IMG/VR virus record: IMGVR_UViG_3300025949_000019
Coordinates: 33,539-97,538 of that record
Origin: a virus
Direction: 5' to 3' (one strand)
Length of the DNA: 64,000 nucleotides
The notes beneath the pieces were generated by a model that was not told the origin of the DNA, ran no database searches, and was given only the letters and a program-made list of their open reading frames with translations. Both the position numbers and the translations under genes were made by a program. This document shows positions 50,732 to 58,862 of this stretch, one piece after another (the first letter of the stretch is position 1; each line of letters begins with the position of its first letter).

Positions 50732-51375
50732 TATGACTTGTCCCACCTGATATGCTTGAATGATGCATGTCTGAAGACACCACTCTCTGTCAACCTATTG
50801 CATTCTACTTCAATAATCACTCCATGGGGTTTGTTCTGCCAGAACCAATCGCGTTCTTCATTACTGAATCCTGTTCCAACGAGACCCAGTGGAGTTTCAA
50901 TTTTTCCAAGTGTGTTGGAAAATTTCCCCGTACCAATATGAAATTCAATACAAGGTACATCGAAGGTTTCATGTGCTTTTACTTTCCACCATCTGTCGCC
51001 TTGTTTTAGAACAATCCCTTCCATTCCTTTTAGGATCGCACTTTGATAGAGGCAAACAATTTCAGCTTCGCTAGGATCATCATAGAATCCAATAAACAGT
51101 CTAGGATCAACTGGATCAAATGAATAGATGTTTTCTTGTTTGACTTCCTTCACTTCTTTTCTGGTTCTAACAGCTTCAATAGTTGTTTTAAAATCACCCA
51201 GAAAAACTTCAGCATCAGTGAAAGTATGAGCTAGGTGATCTAGATTGTACAAAGGCTTGCCATTTCTAGAGATAACTGTCTTACCATCTGAAGATGCACG
51301 AACACCATCTATCTTATATGTTGCTTCCCATCGTCCTTTTAATCCTTCGTTCTTCCAGAGTTTGCACTTAATCAT
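50731..51375 (-). CDS. Very small ATP-dependent DNA ligase
   Basis: Motif I is YKIDGVRA with Lys21 as predicted adenylation site; SRNGK is motif Ia-like; GMEGIVLK near residue 117 is motif IV; WWKVKAH near 129 is motif V. The C-terminal part (residues about 140-214: LGLVGTGFSNEERDWFW, then FRHASFKHIRWDK) looks like the OB-fold with its G-x-G-F and closing R-W-D-K pattern. At 214 residues it is shorter than the Chlorella virus ligase (about 298), and the nucleotidyltransferase region between motif Ia and IV seems shortened, with no typical motif III acid pattern. It probably seals nicks, but activity should not be taken for granted. Confidence 0.82.
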   Translation of the reverse strand: MIKCKLWKNEGLKGRWEATYKIDGVRASSDGKTVISRNGKPLYNLDHLAHTFTDAEVFLGDFKTTIEAVRTRKEVKEVKQENIYSFDPVDPRLFIGFYDDPSEAEIVCLYQSAILKGMEGIVLKQGDRWWKVKAHETFDVPCIEFHIGTGKFSNTLGKIETPLGLVGTGFSNEERDWFWQNKPHGVIIEVECNRLTESGVFRHASFKHIRWDKS

Positions 51376-51384
51376 AATAAATTC

Positions 51385-53049
51385 CTATGGTTTGTAGAAC
51401 ACGAAGATGGGTTCGTATTTGACCATCTTACCGTTTAGCTTGCATGAATTCTTCGTGTATGTCGTGAAGATTTTCTCTTTCTTCGTGACAACACCATCTA
51501 GTGTATTTTCTTCTATTTCCTCATAGTCTCCAGTATCAATTAGACGATTTGCTCCCGGCATCTGTGCAAGAGCCATCTTTACTACACCTTTGTATTGCAT
51601 TCCAAGCCCTTCAAGAATGTCTCTGCTGTCTTTCTCAAGAGGGAGTCTAACTCCATCGAATTCAACATCAGCAATGTTCCATAACAGGTAGCGATCATTA
51701 GCCAACCATTGTACTGCTGTTTCAAGAGTGGGTCTGAGAAAACCTTCTCTCCAAGCATCATAAGATGTTCCGAATTTGTGGCAGGATTGTTCTGGGTCAT
51801 CAGAGTAAACCTCTTTCGCAAAATATGGTGGAGATGTAAAGACTAGATCGATCTTTCCTTTGTGTTTTTGGAAATTTAGATCGTTGCCAATTTCTTCAGA
51901 GCCATGTTGATGGATTTCGTAACTGTTCTGGTGAGTGAAAAACTTGTTCGCCCTGCTCGTTTTTGTATTAAAAAAGTCAGCGACCTCGTGATATTTGGTT
52001 CTACCAGGTGTTGTATTGTGATCTGTATTGGGATCAGTTCCAATGTAGTGAATTTTTCTATCGTCACGGACCGACATTGCTCCCAAAATTCTTCCAGCCC
52101 AACCCGCAGATGGGTCGTAGATATTGATCGTTTGTGTCTTATCCAAATGATCTGTGTATTTTTCATACAAAGCCTTTGCAATAAGCGGTGGAAAATTGAC
52201 AGCAATTTGCTTACCATATGCGATCCTAAAGACTTTCATTCCGAGCGGGAACATGCGCTGTTGCTTTTTGAAGAACCTTATTTCAAATAGATCGGACACA
52301 TTCCAATCGTTTGTATCTGCAAAGTGAGCATTGATATCAAACTGAAAAGAAGAACTCAATGAGAATCCCATCAGTTGTTCTTTTGTCAGCCATAGATATT
52401 CTGCATCAAACAGTTCTTTCTTGAATCCAGAATATGCTTTATTCTTGATTGGATTCAACCAAAAATCGTATTCTCCTATCTTTCTGTAGCTCCTGTAGAA
52501 TTCCTTGACCCATTCAACCGGATCGTCAGTAAGCGGTTGCTCTGCGGAGTTTCTTGTCTTGTCTCTCTTTTGAATGGACTGAGAATAATGGTAGAAAGAG
52601 TCGTGTTTGAAGTTTCTGATTGCGGATTTATAGAACGACTCGAATTTGGTTTTGTCTGCGAGTGCGTCATAGATTGATTCTCCGGGCTTCTTCATCGATG
52701 TTCTGATTGGTGCTTTGTACATCGTCGGGAACCATTGATTCACCGCAGAACCAAGAAAATATTTGTTCCTGATTACATTTCTCTCACCGGTCAATTCATC
52801 TACATCCCAAAGTAGATCAGAATTGAATCCAGACATTTTATCGAATTGCTCGATTATATCGTCTTCGTTAACGCCCACGACTGGTGGTGTATCATATTTG
52901 TCCCAACACTCCAACAGAAGATCAATAGTCTTCCTGAGCCAGACTCTAAATTCAGAGTCCGACATTGCAAGAACTTCCTCGAAGAAAACATTAGTCTCGA
53001 AGTTGTTTAGGAAGCGATCATTTCGCGCGTAAAACCATTTTTTAGTCAT
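51385..53049 (-). CDS. DNA methyltransferase (N4-cytosine or N6-adenine type)
   Basis: The C-terminal half has the AdoMet site IYDPSAGWAGRILGAM near residue 315 and the catalytic motif VFTSPPYFAKEVYS near 404, with Ser-Pro-Pro-Tyr as in N4-cytosine and some N6-adenine methyltransferases. A late KYEPIFVFYKP element closes the fold. The first 300 residues are a long domain of unknown function with many aromatic residues, possibly for target recognition. No restriction endonuclease is nearby, so it probably works alone, for example to protect phage DNA. It lies 24 nt downstream of the deformylase gene. Confidence 0.88.
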   Translation of the reverse strand: MTKKWFYARNDRFLNNFETNVFFEEVLAMSDSEFRVWLRKTIDLLLECWDKYDTPPVVGVNEDDIIEQFDKMSGFNSDLLWDVDELTGERNVIRNKYFLGSAVNQWFPTMYKAPIRTSMKKPGESIYDALADKTKFESFYKSAIRNFKHDSFYHYSQSIQKRDKTRNSAEQPLTDDPVEWVKEFYRSYRKIGEYDFWLNPIKNKAYSGFKKELFDAEYLWLTKEQLMGFSLSSSFQFDINAHFADTNDWNVSDLFEIRFFKKQQRMFPLGMKVFRIAYGKQIAVNFPPLIAKALYEKYTDHLDKTQTINIYDPSAGWAGRILGAMSVRDDRKIHYIGTDPNTDHNTTPGRTKYHEVADFFNTKTSRANKFFTHQNSYEIHQHGSEEIGNDLNFQKHKGKIDLVFTSPPYFAKEVYSDDPEQSCHKFGTSYDAWREGFLRPTLETAVQWLANDRYLLWNIADVEFDGVRLPLEKDSRDILEGLGMQYKGVVKMALAQMPGANRLIDTGDYEEIEENTLDGVVTKKEKIFTTYTKNSCKLNGKMVKYEPIFVFYKP

Positions 53050-53073
53050 AACGAATTATATCACCTTTACCAG

Positions 53074-53727
53074 TTATTTTCCGGCAAAGACGTTGTAGAA
53101 TTTCTTGTATTTTTTCAACAACTTCCTTTGTTTGCCACGTTCCCAATCCAAGACTTCGCGTTTGACTTTCGTTGTGAATAGAATTCCATTCAAGTGATCT
53201 AGTTCGTGCTGGAAAACCTTGGCATCCATGTCTGTCAATTCTAGGACGATTTCGTTTTCTTCTTCATCATAGAATTGAACCTTGACTGATTTTGGTCGTT
53301 TGATCTGAAGTGCAAGACCCGGGAAGGATAAACATCCCTCACGTTTTGCAGTTACTTCATCGGAAGCTTCAATGATCTTCGGGTTGTAGCAAACCAACGT
53401 TTCTGTTCTCTTTGCTGCTGCAACATCGATTCTATCCATGACAAACATTCTTGTCTTATAACCAACTTGACATGCAGATAGACCAACACCACCTGTTCCG
53501 CGCATTGTATCTGTCATTGCATCTGCAAAGGCTTTTCTATCTTCGTATGACTCACAACCGAAATCATATTCTGGCAAGACTTCTTTCAAGACAGGATGAA
53601 AATCTGCTACCAATGAAAGTTTTGGTTTTGGTTTGACCTCGGTTACAGCCGAAGGTGTAAAGACTAATTCATCTTCTTCTACTTCGGGTGTTAGAACTGC
53701 TGATTGTTGATTTGCTGGTGTTTGCAT
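53074..53727 (-). CDS. def: Peptide deformylase
   Basis: The three deformylase motifs are complete: GVGLSACQVG (motif 1), EGCLSFPG (motif 2, metal Cys) and QHELDHLNG (motif 3, HExxH-type with catalytic Glu). Residues 1-45 form a low-complexity N-terminal extension before the catalytic domain (FHPVLKEVLPEYDFGCE), which is unusual for bacterial enzymes of about 170 residues. It removes formyl groups from new proteins; phage versions are known in cyanophages and some other T4-like phages. It follows gp46 directly (stop of gp46 and deformylase start are adjacent). Confidence 0.95.
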   Translation of the reverse strand: MQTPANQQSAVLTPEVEEDELVFTPSAVTEVKPKPKLSLVADFHPVLKEVLPEYDFGCESYEDRKAFADAMTDTMRGTGGVGLSACQVGYKTRMFVMDRIDVAAAKRTETLVCYNPKIIEASDEVTAKREGCLSFPGLALQIKRPKSVKVQFYDEEENEIVLELTDMDAKVFQHELDHLNGILFTTKVKREVLDWERGKQRKLLKKYKKFYNVFAGK

Positions 53728-55440
53728 TTATATAATCCTCGAATAGTTACCAACGCGCTCAAATTTTACTACTGACTTGAATTTGTCCTGCAAGATATCA
53801 CCTCTATGCGATATCACAAACAAATTGCATTTCTCCAATGAGTGTAGAAGTTTCGTTAGATATTCTACGCCCTGTGCATCCAAAGAGGAATCGAAGATTT
53901 CATCGAGTATCAGTATGTTGGTCGCTACGCTATTTTTCAATTTAGCGATTTCGCGCCATGTGAGCATTAAACTCATGTCGATTTTCTGCTTCTCTCCCTC
54001 AGAAAAATTCTCGTAGGAAAATTCATCCCTATAACGAGATTTAATAACTTCCTTGAATGTTTCATCTAGTTCAAAATTAACAAAGAAGTCTTGTTCTGCA
54101 AGATACTTATTCACCAATTTATTGATGATCGGTAGATATTGTTTAATGATTCTAGACTTGATTCCGTTGTCTTTTAGTAATTGACCAACGATATCATAGT
54201 GTGCTTTTGAGTTTAGCAATTCTTCCCTAGATTCTTCCAACAGGACTAATTTCTCCTGTAGATCAGCTAATTCGGTTGAGATAGCATCTAGATCACCTTT
54301 TGCCTTTGTTAGCTGATTCTTCTTTTTCTCATAATCAAGCAAGACTTTGGTCAGGACTCCGACCTCAGATAACATCAATGAATTTGATGAATTCAATGCC
54401 GCAATCTCTCGTTCTTTTTGTTCGATTGCTTTGATGCTAACTTGCAACATCTTCATCTTGTCTTCCAGCATTTTAAGACCATTTTTATATTGTTGCTGGC
54501 GACGTTCGAAATAATCTAGTTTCTTCTGTTTCTTTTCCTCAGTGATGCTAGCATCGCATGTAGGACATGTCTCGGTGGAAATCCAGAAATTGATATCTGT
54601 ATTAGCCTTATTTAGGTTTGATTCAATTCCAACTAAAAATCCCTCGGACTTTTTCAATTTGTCCGCGTAACCTTGCTTGGCTTGTAGGTCTTCTGACCCC
54701 AACATACTCTTTACCTTTAATTCTTGTATCTTGACCAGTTTTTGTAATTTTTTGATCCGTTCGTTGGTGTCTTCGATCTTTTCTTCAATGTCATCTATTT
54801 CCTTTTGTTTGTTTTTCTGAAGTTCTGCTAGATGCTTTTCTTTGATATCAGATTCCTTTTTCACCAATTGTTCTTCATGCTTGTTTTCAACGATCTTTTG
54901 ATCGACTCCATCAATTCTAGATTTCAGTAGCTTATTCATTGTGGAGAATATCTGAATGTCCAAAATATCCTCGATGATTGCTCTGCGATCAGCGGCCTTC
55001 AATTGCATGAATGGTGTAAAGTTTGCATTGCCCAAAACAACAACCTGCGTGAACGTCTTTCTATTCCAGCGAAGAATGAATGTCTCAAGATATTCCTGAT
55101 AGTCAATCTTGCCCGGCTGATCTATTAACTTGCCATCCTTGTAGATTTCAAACAAAGCAGGCTTCATTCCACGAATGACTTTGTATTTGTTTGTTCCGAT
55201 GACAAACTCCGATTCAGTTACTAAATCCGATCCATTGATCGAATTGACCAATGTCGGAAGATTGATGTTTCTGAATGGCTTGCCAAATAGGTTATAGCAC
55301 AATGCATCCAAGATTGTAGACTTGCCAGCACCGTTCTCACCTATGATTAGCGTGTTGTCTGTTTTGTCTAGTTTAATCTCAGTGAAGGCTGATCCTGTGC
55401 TCAGGAAATTCTTCCATCTGATTGTAGTAAATTTGATCAT
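53728..55440 (-). CDS. 46: Recombination nuclease subunit gp46 (SbcC/Rad50-like)
   Basis: I choose ATG 55440, which gives MIKFTTIRWKNFLSTGSAFT, the usual gp46 start, and overlaps the HNH gene by 4 nt; a TTG-type upstream start would only add residues read from the HNH gene. Walker A is IIGENGAGKSTILDAL, the zinc-hook-like Cys pair is CPTCDASI near residue 290 flanked by long coiled coils, the signature is NFSEGEKQKIDMSLML and Walker B is NILILDEIFDSSLD. With gp47 it forms the nuclease complex that resects DNA ends for recombination-dependent replication. Confidence 0.94.
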   Translation of the reverse strand: MIKFTTIRWKNFLSTGSAFTEIKLDKTDNTLIIGENGAGKSTILDALCYNLFGKPFRNINLPTLVNSINGSDLVTESEFVIGTNKYKVIRGMKPALFEIYKDGKLIDQPGKIDYQEYLETFILRWNRKTFTQVVVLGNANFTPFMQLKAADRRAIIEDILDIQIFSTMNKLLKSRIDGVDQKIVENKHEEQLVKKESDIKEKHLAELQKNKQKEIDDIEEKIEDTNERIKKLQKLVKIQELKVKSMLGSEDLQAKQGYADKLKKSEGFLVGIESNLNKANTDINFWISTETCPTCDASITEEKKQKKLDYFERRQQQYKNGLKMLEDKMKMLQVSIKAIEQKEREIAALNSSNSLMLSEVGVLTKVLLDYEKKKNQLTKAKGDLDAISTELADLQEKLVLLEESREELLNSKAHYDIVGQLLKDNGIKSRIIKQYLPIINKLVNKYLAEQDFFVNFELDETFKEVIKSRYRDEFSYENFSEGEKQKIDMSLMLTWREIAKLKNSVATNILILDEIFDSSLDAQGVEYLTKLLHSLEKCNLFVISHRGDILQDKFKSVVKFERVGNYSRII

Positions 55441-55883
55441 TGTTGTTGATGCTCTTTTAAATAATCTATACACTTATAAAACAAATTAATATCATCCTTT
55501 AAAAGTCCTAAGGCTGTATTGCAATTAGAACACAACAATTTTCTAATTTTGTTTGTTTTATGGTCGTGATCAATATGAGAATAGCCACCATCTTCTTTTT
55601 TACTGTAAAACTTATTTGCGATTGTTTTATGGCAAATATAACAACATCCATTCTGGCTTTCATACATAGAAAGATAGTCGTTTTCCGTTAAGCCTATAAA
55701 TTTTAAATCTTGTAATGCCTTACGTTTTTTAATTGTTCCCTTTGGTAGATTTTTAGCATAAGCTTTCATGCACGAAATACATTTCGTTTGATATTTCCAA
55801 TCCCCATTGGGATTTTGGCTATGGCGCCAAAATTTATCTAATTTCAACCTTTTCTTACAACCACAACATTTCTTCATCATCAT
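55437..55883 (-). CDS. HNH endonuclease of endonuclease VII type, inserted between gp47 and gp46
   Basis: The N-terminus has a Cys2-Cys2 element (KKCCGCKKRLKLDKFWRH, then TKCISCMKAYAK). The catalytic region is CCYICHKTIANK, then YSHIDHDHKTNKIRKLLCSN and CNTALGLLKDD, matching the endonuclease VII-type HNH fold. Both ends overlap the neighbours by ATGA (stop of gp47 with its ATG, its stop with the gp46 ATG). In T4, gp46 and gp47 are close neighbours with small genes between, so this is probably a homing-type endonuclease that landed exactly in the junction. A role as the phage Holliday-junction resolvase is an alternative. Confidence 0.85.
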   Translation of the reverse strand: MMMKKCCGCKKRLKLDKFWRHSQNPNGDWKYQTKCISCMKAYAKNLPKGTIKKRKALQDLKFIGLTENDYLSMYESQNGCCYICHKTIANKFYSKKEDGGYSHIDHDHKTNKIRKLLCSNCNTALGLLKDDINLFYKCIDYLKEHQQQ

Positions 55884-56938
55884 GTTAATTCAAGCCCCAA
55901 AGCTTCTGTGTATAATTCTCTGGAGATTTTCTTGATGTGTTCCGGTAGAATATGTTCTGGAAGCGTTAATCCATCAATATACTTAGATATAATCGTTTGG
56001 GTATCTTCAGCCTCATTGACTAATTCTTCGGAGGCTTCGTAAATATTGCCATAATCCTCAGAGATGATAATCTCTACAGGGTTCTCACGATGAATCATGT
56101 CAATCACTCTATCAAACAGGAACGGATTGTTCTTGTTCGTGACAATGACTTTCAAGTAAGAATCTTTGTATTGAGCTAGATTCTGACCTCTCCACCAATT
56201 CAAATCTTGTGTAGTGTCATCGTACCAAACCTTATGAAACATCTTCAATGGATTCGGAATGAATTCCAATTCAAGGCTGCCAGTGTCAAAGACGTGAAAG
56301 CCCTTTTGGTCATTATAATCCGCCCATGTGATTTCATACTGAGTTCCGAGATAAAAGATTGATCCGTCAGTGGATTTTGTATGGAAGTGGCCGGAGATTA
56401 CTTTGTCGAATCTCTCAAATAACTTGCGATCAAGACCTGTGTAGCAGACATTTCCACGATCCATCTCGAAACCAGAAATCTCGAAGTGACCGAATATAAC
56501 CTTTGCTTTCGTGTTTGTAAGGAAGTCAACGCATTCCTGATAATTTCCAGAGTTAATCCACGGAACAATGCCTATTAGCAAGCCATCATATTGTTTTTCA
56601 ATTGGGCTTGTATAGACCGGAAAATTGTATCTGCCTTCGATTAGTTCTGAGATTGCATTAGGTGTGTTTGTGTTTCTGTATGGAACATCATGATTGCCCA
56701 CTAAGAATTCGACGTTAATAAATCTGTCCAAAACTTTCTTGCGCCATGAATGTGCAATGACGTAGTTCATGAATTTACGACGGTCTACGAAATCTCCTAA
56801 TTGAAACACATGGTCAATGTTGTTCTTTTCGCAGTATGGAAAAAAAACTTCCTCAAAAAATCTGAGGAAGTATGAATTGAAGTGAAGGGATTCCTGTCTT
56901 GCGCCTTGGTGATTATCGTTTAGAAAGGCAATTTTCAT
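55880..56938 (-). CDS. 47: Recombination nuclease subunit gp47 (SbcD/Mre11-like)
   Basis: The phosphoesterase motifs are present in order: FLNDNHQGARQESLHF (motif 1, with Asn in place of one usual residue), FQLGDFVDRRKF, FLVGNHDVPYRN, IFGHFEISGFE and KVISGHFHTKST. Length 352 matches T4 gp47. It is the nuclease partner of gp46; the pair generates 3' single strands for UvsX/UvsY strand invasion. It lies 3 nt after the papain-like protein gene and overlaps the HNH start by 4 nt. Confidence 0.95.
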   Translation of the reverse strand: MKIAFLNDNHQGARQESLHFNSYFLRFFEEVFFPYCEKNNIDHVFQLGDFVDRRKFMNYVIAHSWRKKVLDRFINVEFLVGNHDVPYRNTNTPNAISELIEGRYNFPVYTSPIEKQYDGLLIGIVPWINSGNYQECVDFLTNTKAKVIFGHFEISGFEMDRGNVCYTGLDRKLFERFDKVISGHFHTKSTDGSIFYLGTQYEITWADYNDQKGFHVFDTGSLELEFIPNPLKMFHKVWYDDTTQDLNWWRGQNLAQYKDSYLKVIVTNKNNPFLFDRVIDMIHRENPVEIIISEDYGNIYEASEELVNEAEDTQTIISKYIDGLTLPEHILPEHIKKISRELYTEALGLELT

Positions 56939-56941
56939 AAT

Positions 56942-57676
56942 TTAATCTATTATCTTCGCTTGGTTATCTGGATCAGTATTCCAGCTATAATCTCTATGTA
57001 TTCTTTCTACTGCACGTCTGATTGCGTAGAAGCCGTTAACTCCATGGTAATGATGTAAATCACCAGTATCTATCCAATATGGACCTTTACCTGAACAAAC
57101 AACATGCGTTTCATGTTTTCCACTTGCACCTGTATAGGCACCATCTTCTTTTCTAGGATGTTCTTTCCAGAATTCTCGTTGACCATCTACGACTGCAAAA
57201 TGATCTGTTCCGAAATATTTATTTTTTCGTTCTGGTTGAAGATTTACTATCGACTCGTATGACATTTCTATCACTATTATCCATCCGGCTCTTAACCAGT
57301 TGTCAACTCTACGATGCCATTCCATTTCATTTACCTGCCAACCAAAAGAATATGACCACCTATCTTTATCTACTTCTGGGTGAATCACATCAATTTCCCA
57401 ATCCAACCGATAGTCAAGATCGTGAAGATTTTGTAATGCTCTATAAAAGCCTGACCAATGATTCGACAAAAATTTATTACCTTTACCTTTCCGACCGCAA
57501 TCGACTATCCCACAACCGCCAGTTTCATCTTCGAAACAAGAAAATGCATCATCGAAACTGAGTGGTTTTTCTGGGTAGAGGTAATCCACTACAACTTTTA
57601 AGGAACAGGCAAAACAATCACCACCCGGATTTTTGTGGGGATTTGGTTGCATGAACGGTTTTACATTCAATAGCAT
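56942..57676 (-). CDS. Papain-like cysteine hydrolase (C39-like, putative)
   Basis: QPNPHKNPGGDCFACSLKVV places a candidate nucleophile at Cys21 after a Gln, as in papain-like and C39-type peptidases (oxyanion Gln upstream of Cys). TDHFAVVDGQREFW near residue 155 supplies a His followed by an Asp and resembles the His region of C39 peptidases, and GPYWIDTGDLHHYH comes later. The combination supports a cysteine hydrolase, but whether it is a peptidase, deubiquitinase-like or amidase enzyme cannot be told. It lies between gp55 and gp47. No signal peptide is visible, so it should act in the host cytoplasm. Confidence 0.6.
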   Translation of the reverse strand: MLLNVKPFMQPNPHKNPGGDCFACSLKVVVDYLYPEKPLSFDDAFSCFEDETGGCGIVDCGRKGKGNKFLSNHWSGFYRALQNLHDLDYRLDWEIDVIHPEVDKDRWSYSFGWQVNEMEWHRRVDNWLRAGWIIVIEMSYESIVNLQPERKNKYFGTDHFAVVDGQREFWKEHPRKEDGAYTGASGKHETHVVCSGKGPYWIDTGDLHHYHGVNGFYAIRRAVERIHRDYSWNTDPDNQAKIID

Positions 57677-57688
57677 GATATTATCTTC

Positions 57689-58264
57689 CTATTCCATATC
57701 ATTGTCAGGCAATTCTTCTTGTGGTTCAGCTTTCTTTTTACGGCGCTTGTTTCGTTTTTCTTCCACTTTTTCTTCGAAATTATGAATGTATTCTGCCATA
57801 TTGTCATACAGACCATCTTGTGGCATCATTTTGCCTTCTTCGTTTCTGTCTTCCTGAATCTCATGTTCCATTATGCCATGTTGTTCTGTCAGCTTGTATT
57901 TGATATATGACTGTTTCTTTTCCTTTTCTATTCTTCGCACGAATGCATACCATACGATCTGAGTGAAGTAAGAAAATGGATTCTCTGATTTCTTTGGATC
58001 AAAGTTTCTGAAATACATCAATGCATTCTCTACCCCATCCATGATCATTTCGTCTTTGTAGCTATATTGGGCAAAGTTCGGCGCACGGCTTAAGTTTGTG
58101 GCAATCTTTAGAAAACAATCACCGATATATCTTGGAATCGGCGGGTCTGGTTTGTCATTCTTTTTAGCTTCGTCGCACTTTGCAAAGTAATCCAAAAGTT
58201 GCCTCAAGAATTCTTTGTTATCAATATAGTTCACCTTGGGTTTGCCTGTCTTGTTGCTACTCAT
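57689..58264 (-). CDS. 55: Late transcription sigma factor gp55
   Basis: I choose ATG 58264 (MSSNKTGKPKVNYIDNKEFL), which has AAGGGGC just upstream; a start at 58291 would add nine residues. The region RYIGDCFLKIATNLSRAPNF, then MIMDGVENALMYFRNFDPKK and NPFSYFTQIVWYAFVRRIEK is a sigma70 region 2-like segment of the gp55 family. The C-terminus is acidic and Lys-rich. gp55 replaces the host sigma for late promoters of TATAAATA type, one of which is in this window. Confidence 0.93.
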   Translation of the reverse strand: MSSNKTGKPKVNYIDNKEFLRQLLDYFAKCDEAKKNDKPDPPIPRYIGDCFLKIATNLSRAPNFAQYSYKDEMIMDGVENALMYFRNFDPKKSENPFSYFTQIVWYAFVRRIEKEKKQSYIKYKLTEQHGIMEHEIQEDRNEEGKMMPQDGLYDNMAEYIHNFEEKVEEKRNKRRKKKAEPQEELPDNDME

Positions 58265-58365
58265 TTTGCCCCTTTCACATTTGCCTGACATTTGTCTTGA
58301 CTTTCGATAAAATCTCTGTGTGCCTGGATAAAGGTTAATAAAACCTACCTTGAGTCTACTAAATA

Positions 58366-58860
58366 TTAGTTAAACTTCTTACGGAAGTTAGATAGTTTCC
58401 CCGCTAGTTGTTCTCCAAATTCTTCTGCATTCCTCTCGTCTTCTTCTTCCTCAGTTTCTCGCATATCATTGAAGGTTTTATCACCTTCAAACAACTCACC
58501 TTTTCTAATCAATTCTTCTATACCAACTTTCTTCAGAACAGAAGTTGTGTATGATCGCAGAAATCCTTCATTTACGTCTACCATTGTCAAAATGTCATCC
58601 TGAAGAATGACGCACATTTGTTCTTGAACAATAGAAGATGGCAACCATTCTTCAATCATAAATGGCACTTTAACACCTTTCATTGGTGATCCTTGAAGGT
58701 CTCCATAAACAATCTTGAACGGATTGTATAATGTAACCTCTGATTCAAAATCTCCCTTCCCTAATTCCACCATTGCAACAATAGATTCTCCATTAACCAA
58801 CTTGATCAACTTGATTTTTGGTAGTTCTGATACCTCTACTGGGTTTAATTGTTCATCCAT
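58366..58860 (-). CDS. Conserved phage protein with Sm-like pattern
   Basis: KIKLIKLVNGESIVAMVELG followed by YNPFKIVYGD and then MIEEWLPSSIVQEQMCVI looks like the beta-barrel of Sm/LSm-type proteins found in cyanophage relatives, where a related family sits near replication genes. The C-terminal third is acidic with ETEEEEDERNAEEF. I cannot assign a target; RNA binding is the family-level expectation. It is 2 nt downstream of uvsW and 101 nt upstream of the gp55 start. Confidence 0.55.
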   Translation of the reverse strand: MDEQLNPVEVSELPKIKLIKLVNGESIVAMVELGKGDFESEVTLYNPFKIVYGDLQGSPMKGVKVPFMIEEWLPSSIVQEQMCVILQDDILTMVDVNEGFLRSYTTSVLKKVGIEELIRKGELFEGDKTFNDMRETEEEEDERNAEEFGEQLAGKLSNFRKKFN

Positions 58861-58862
58861 GG

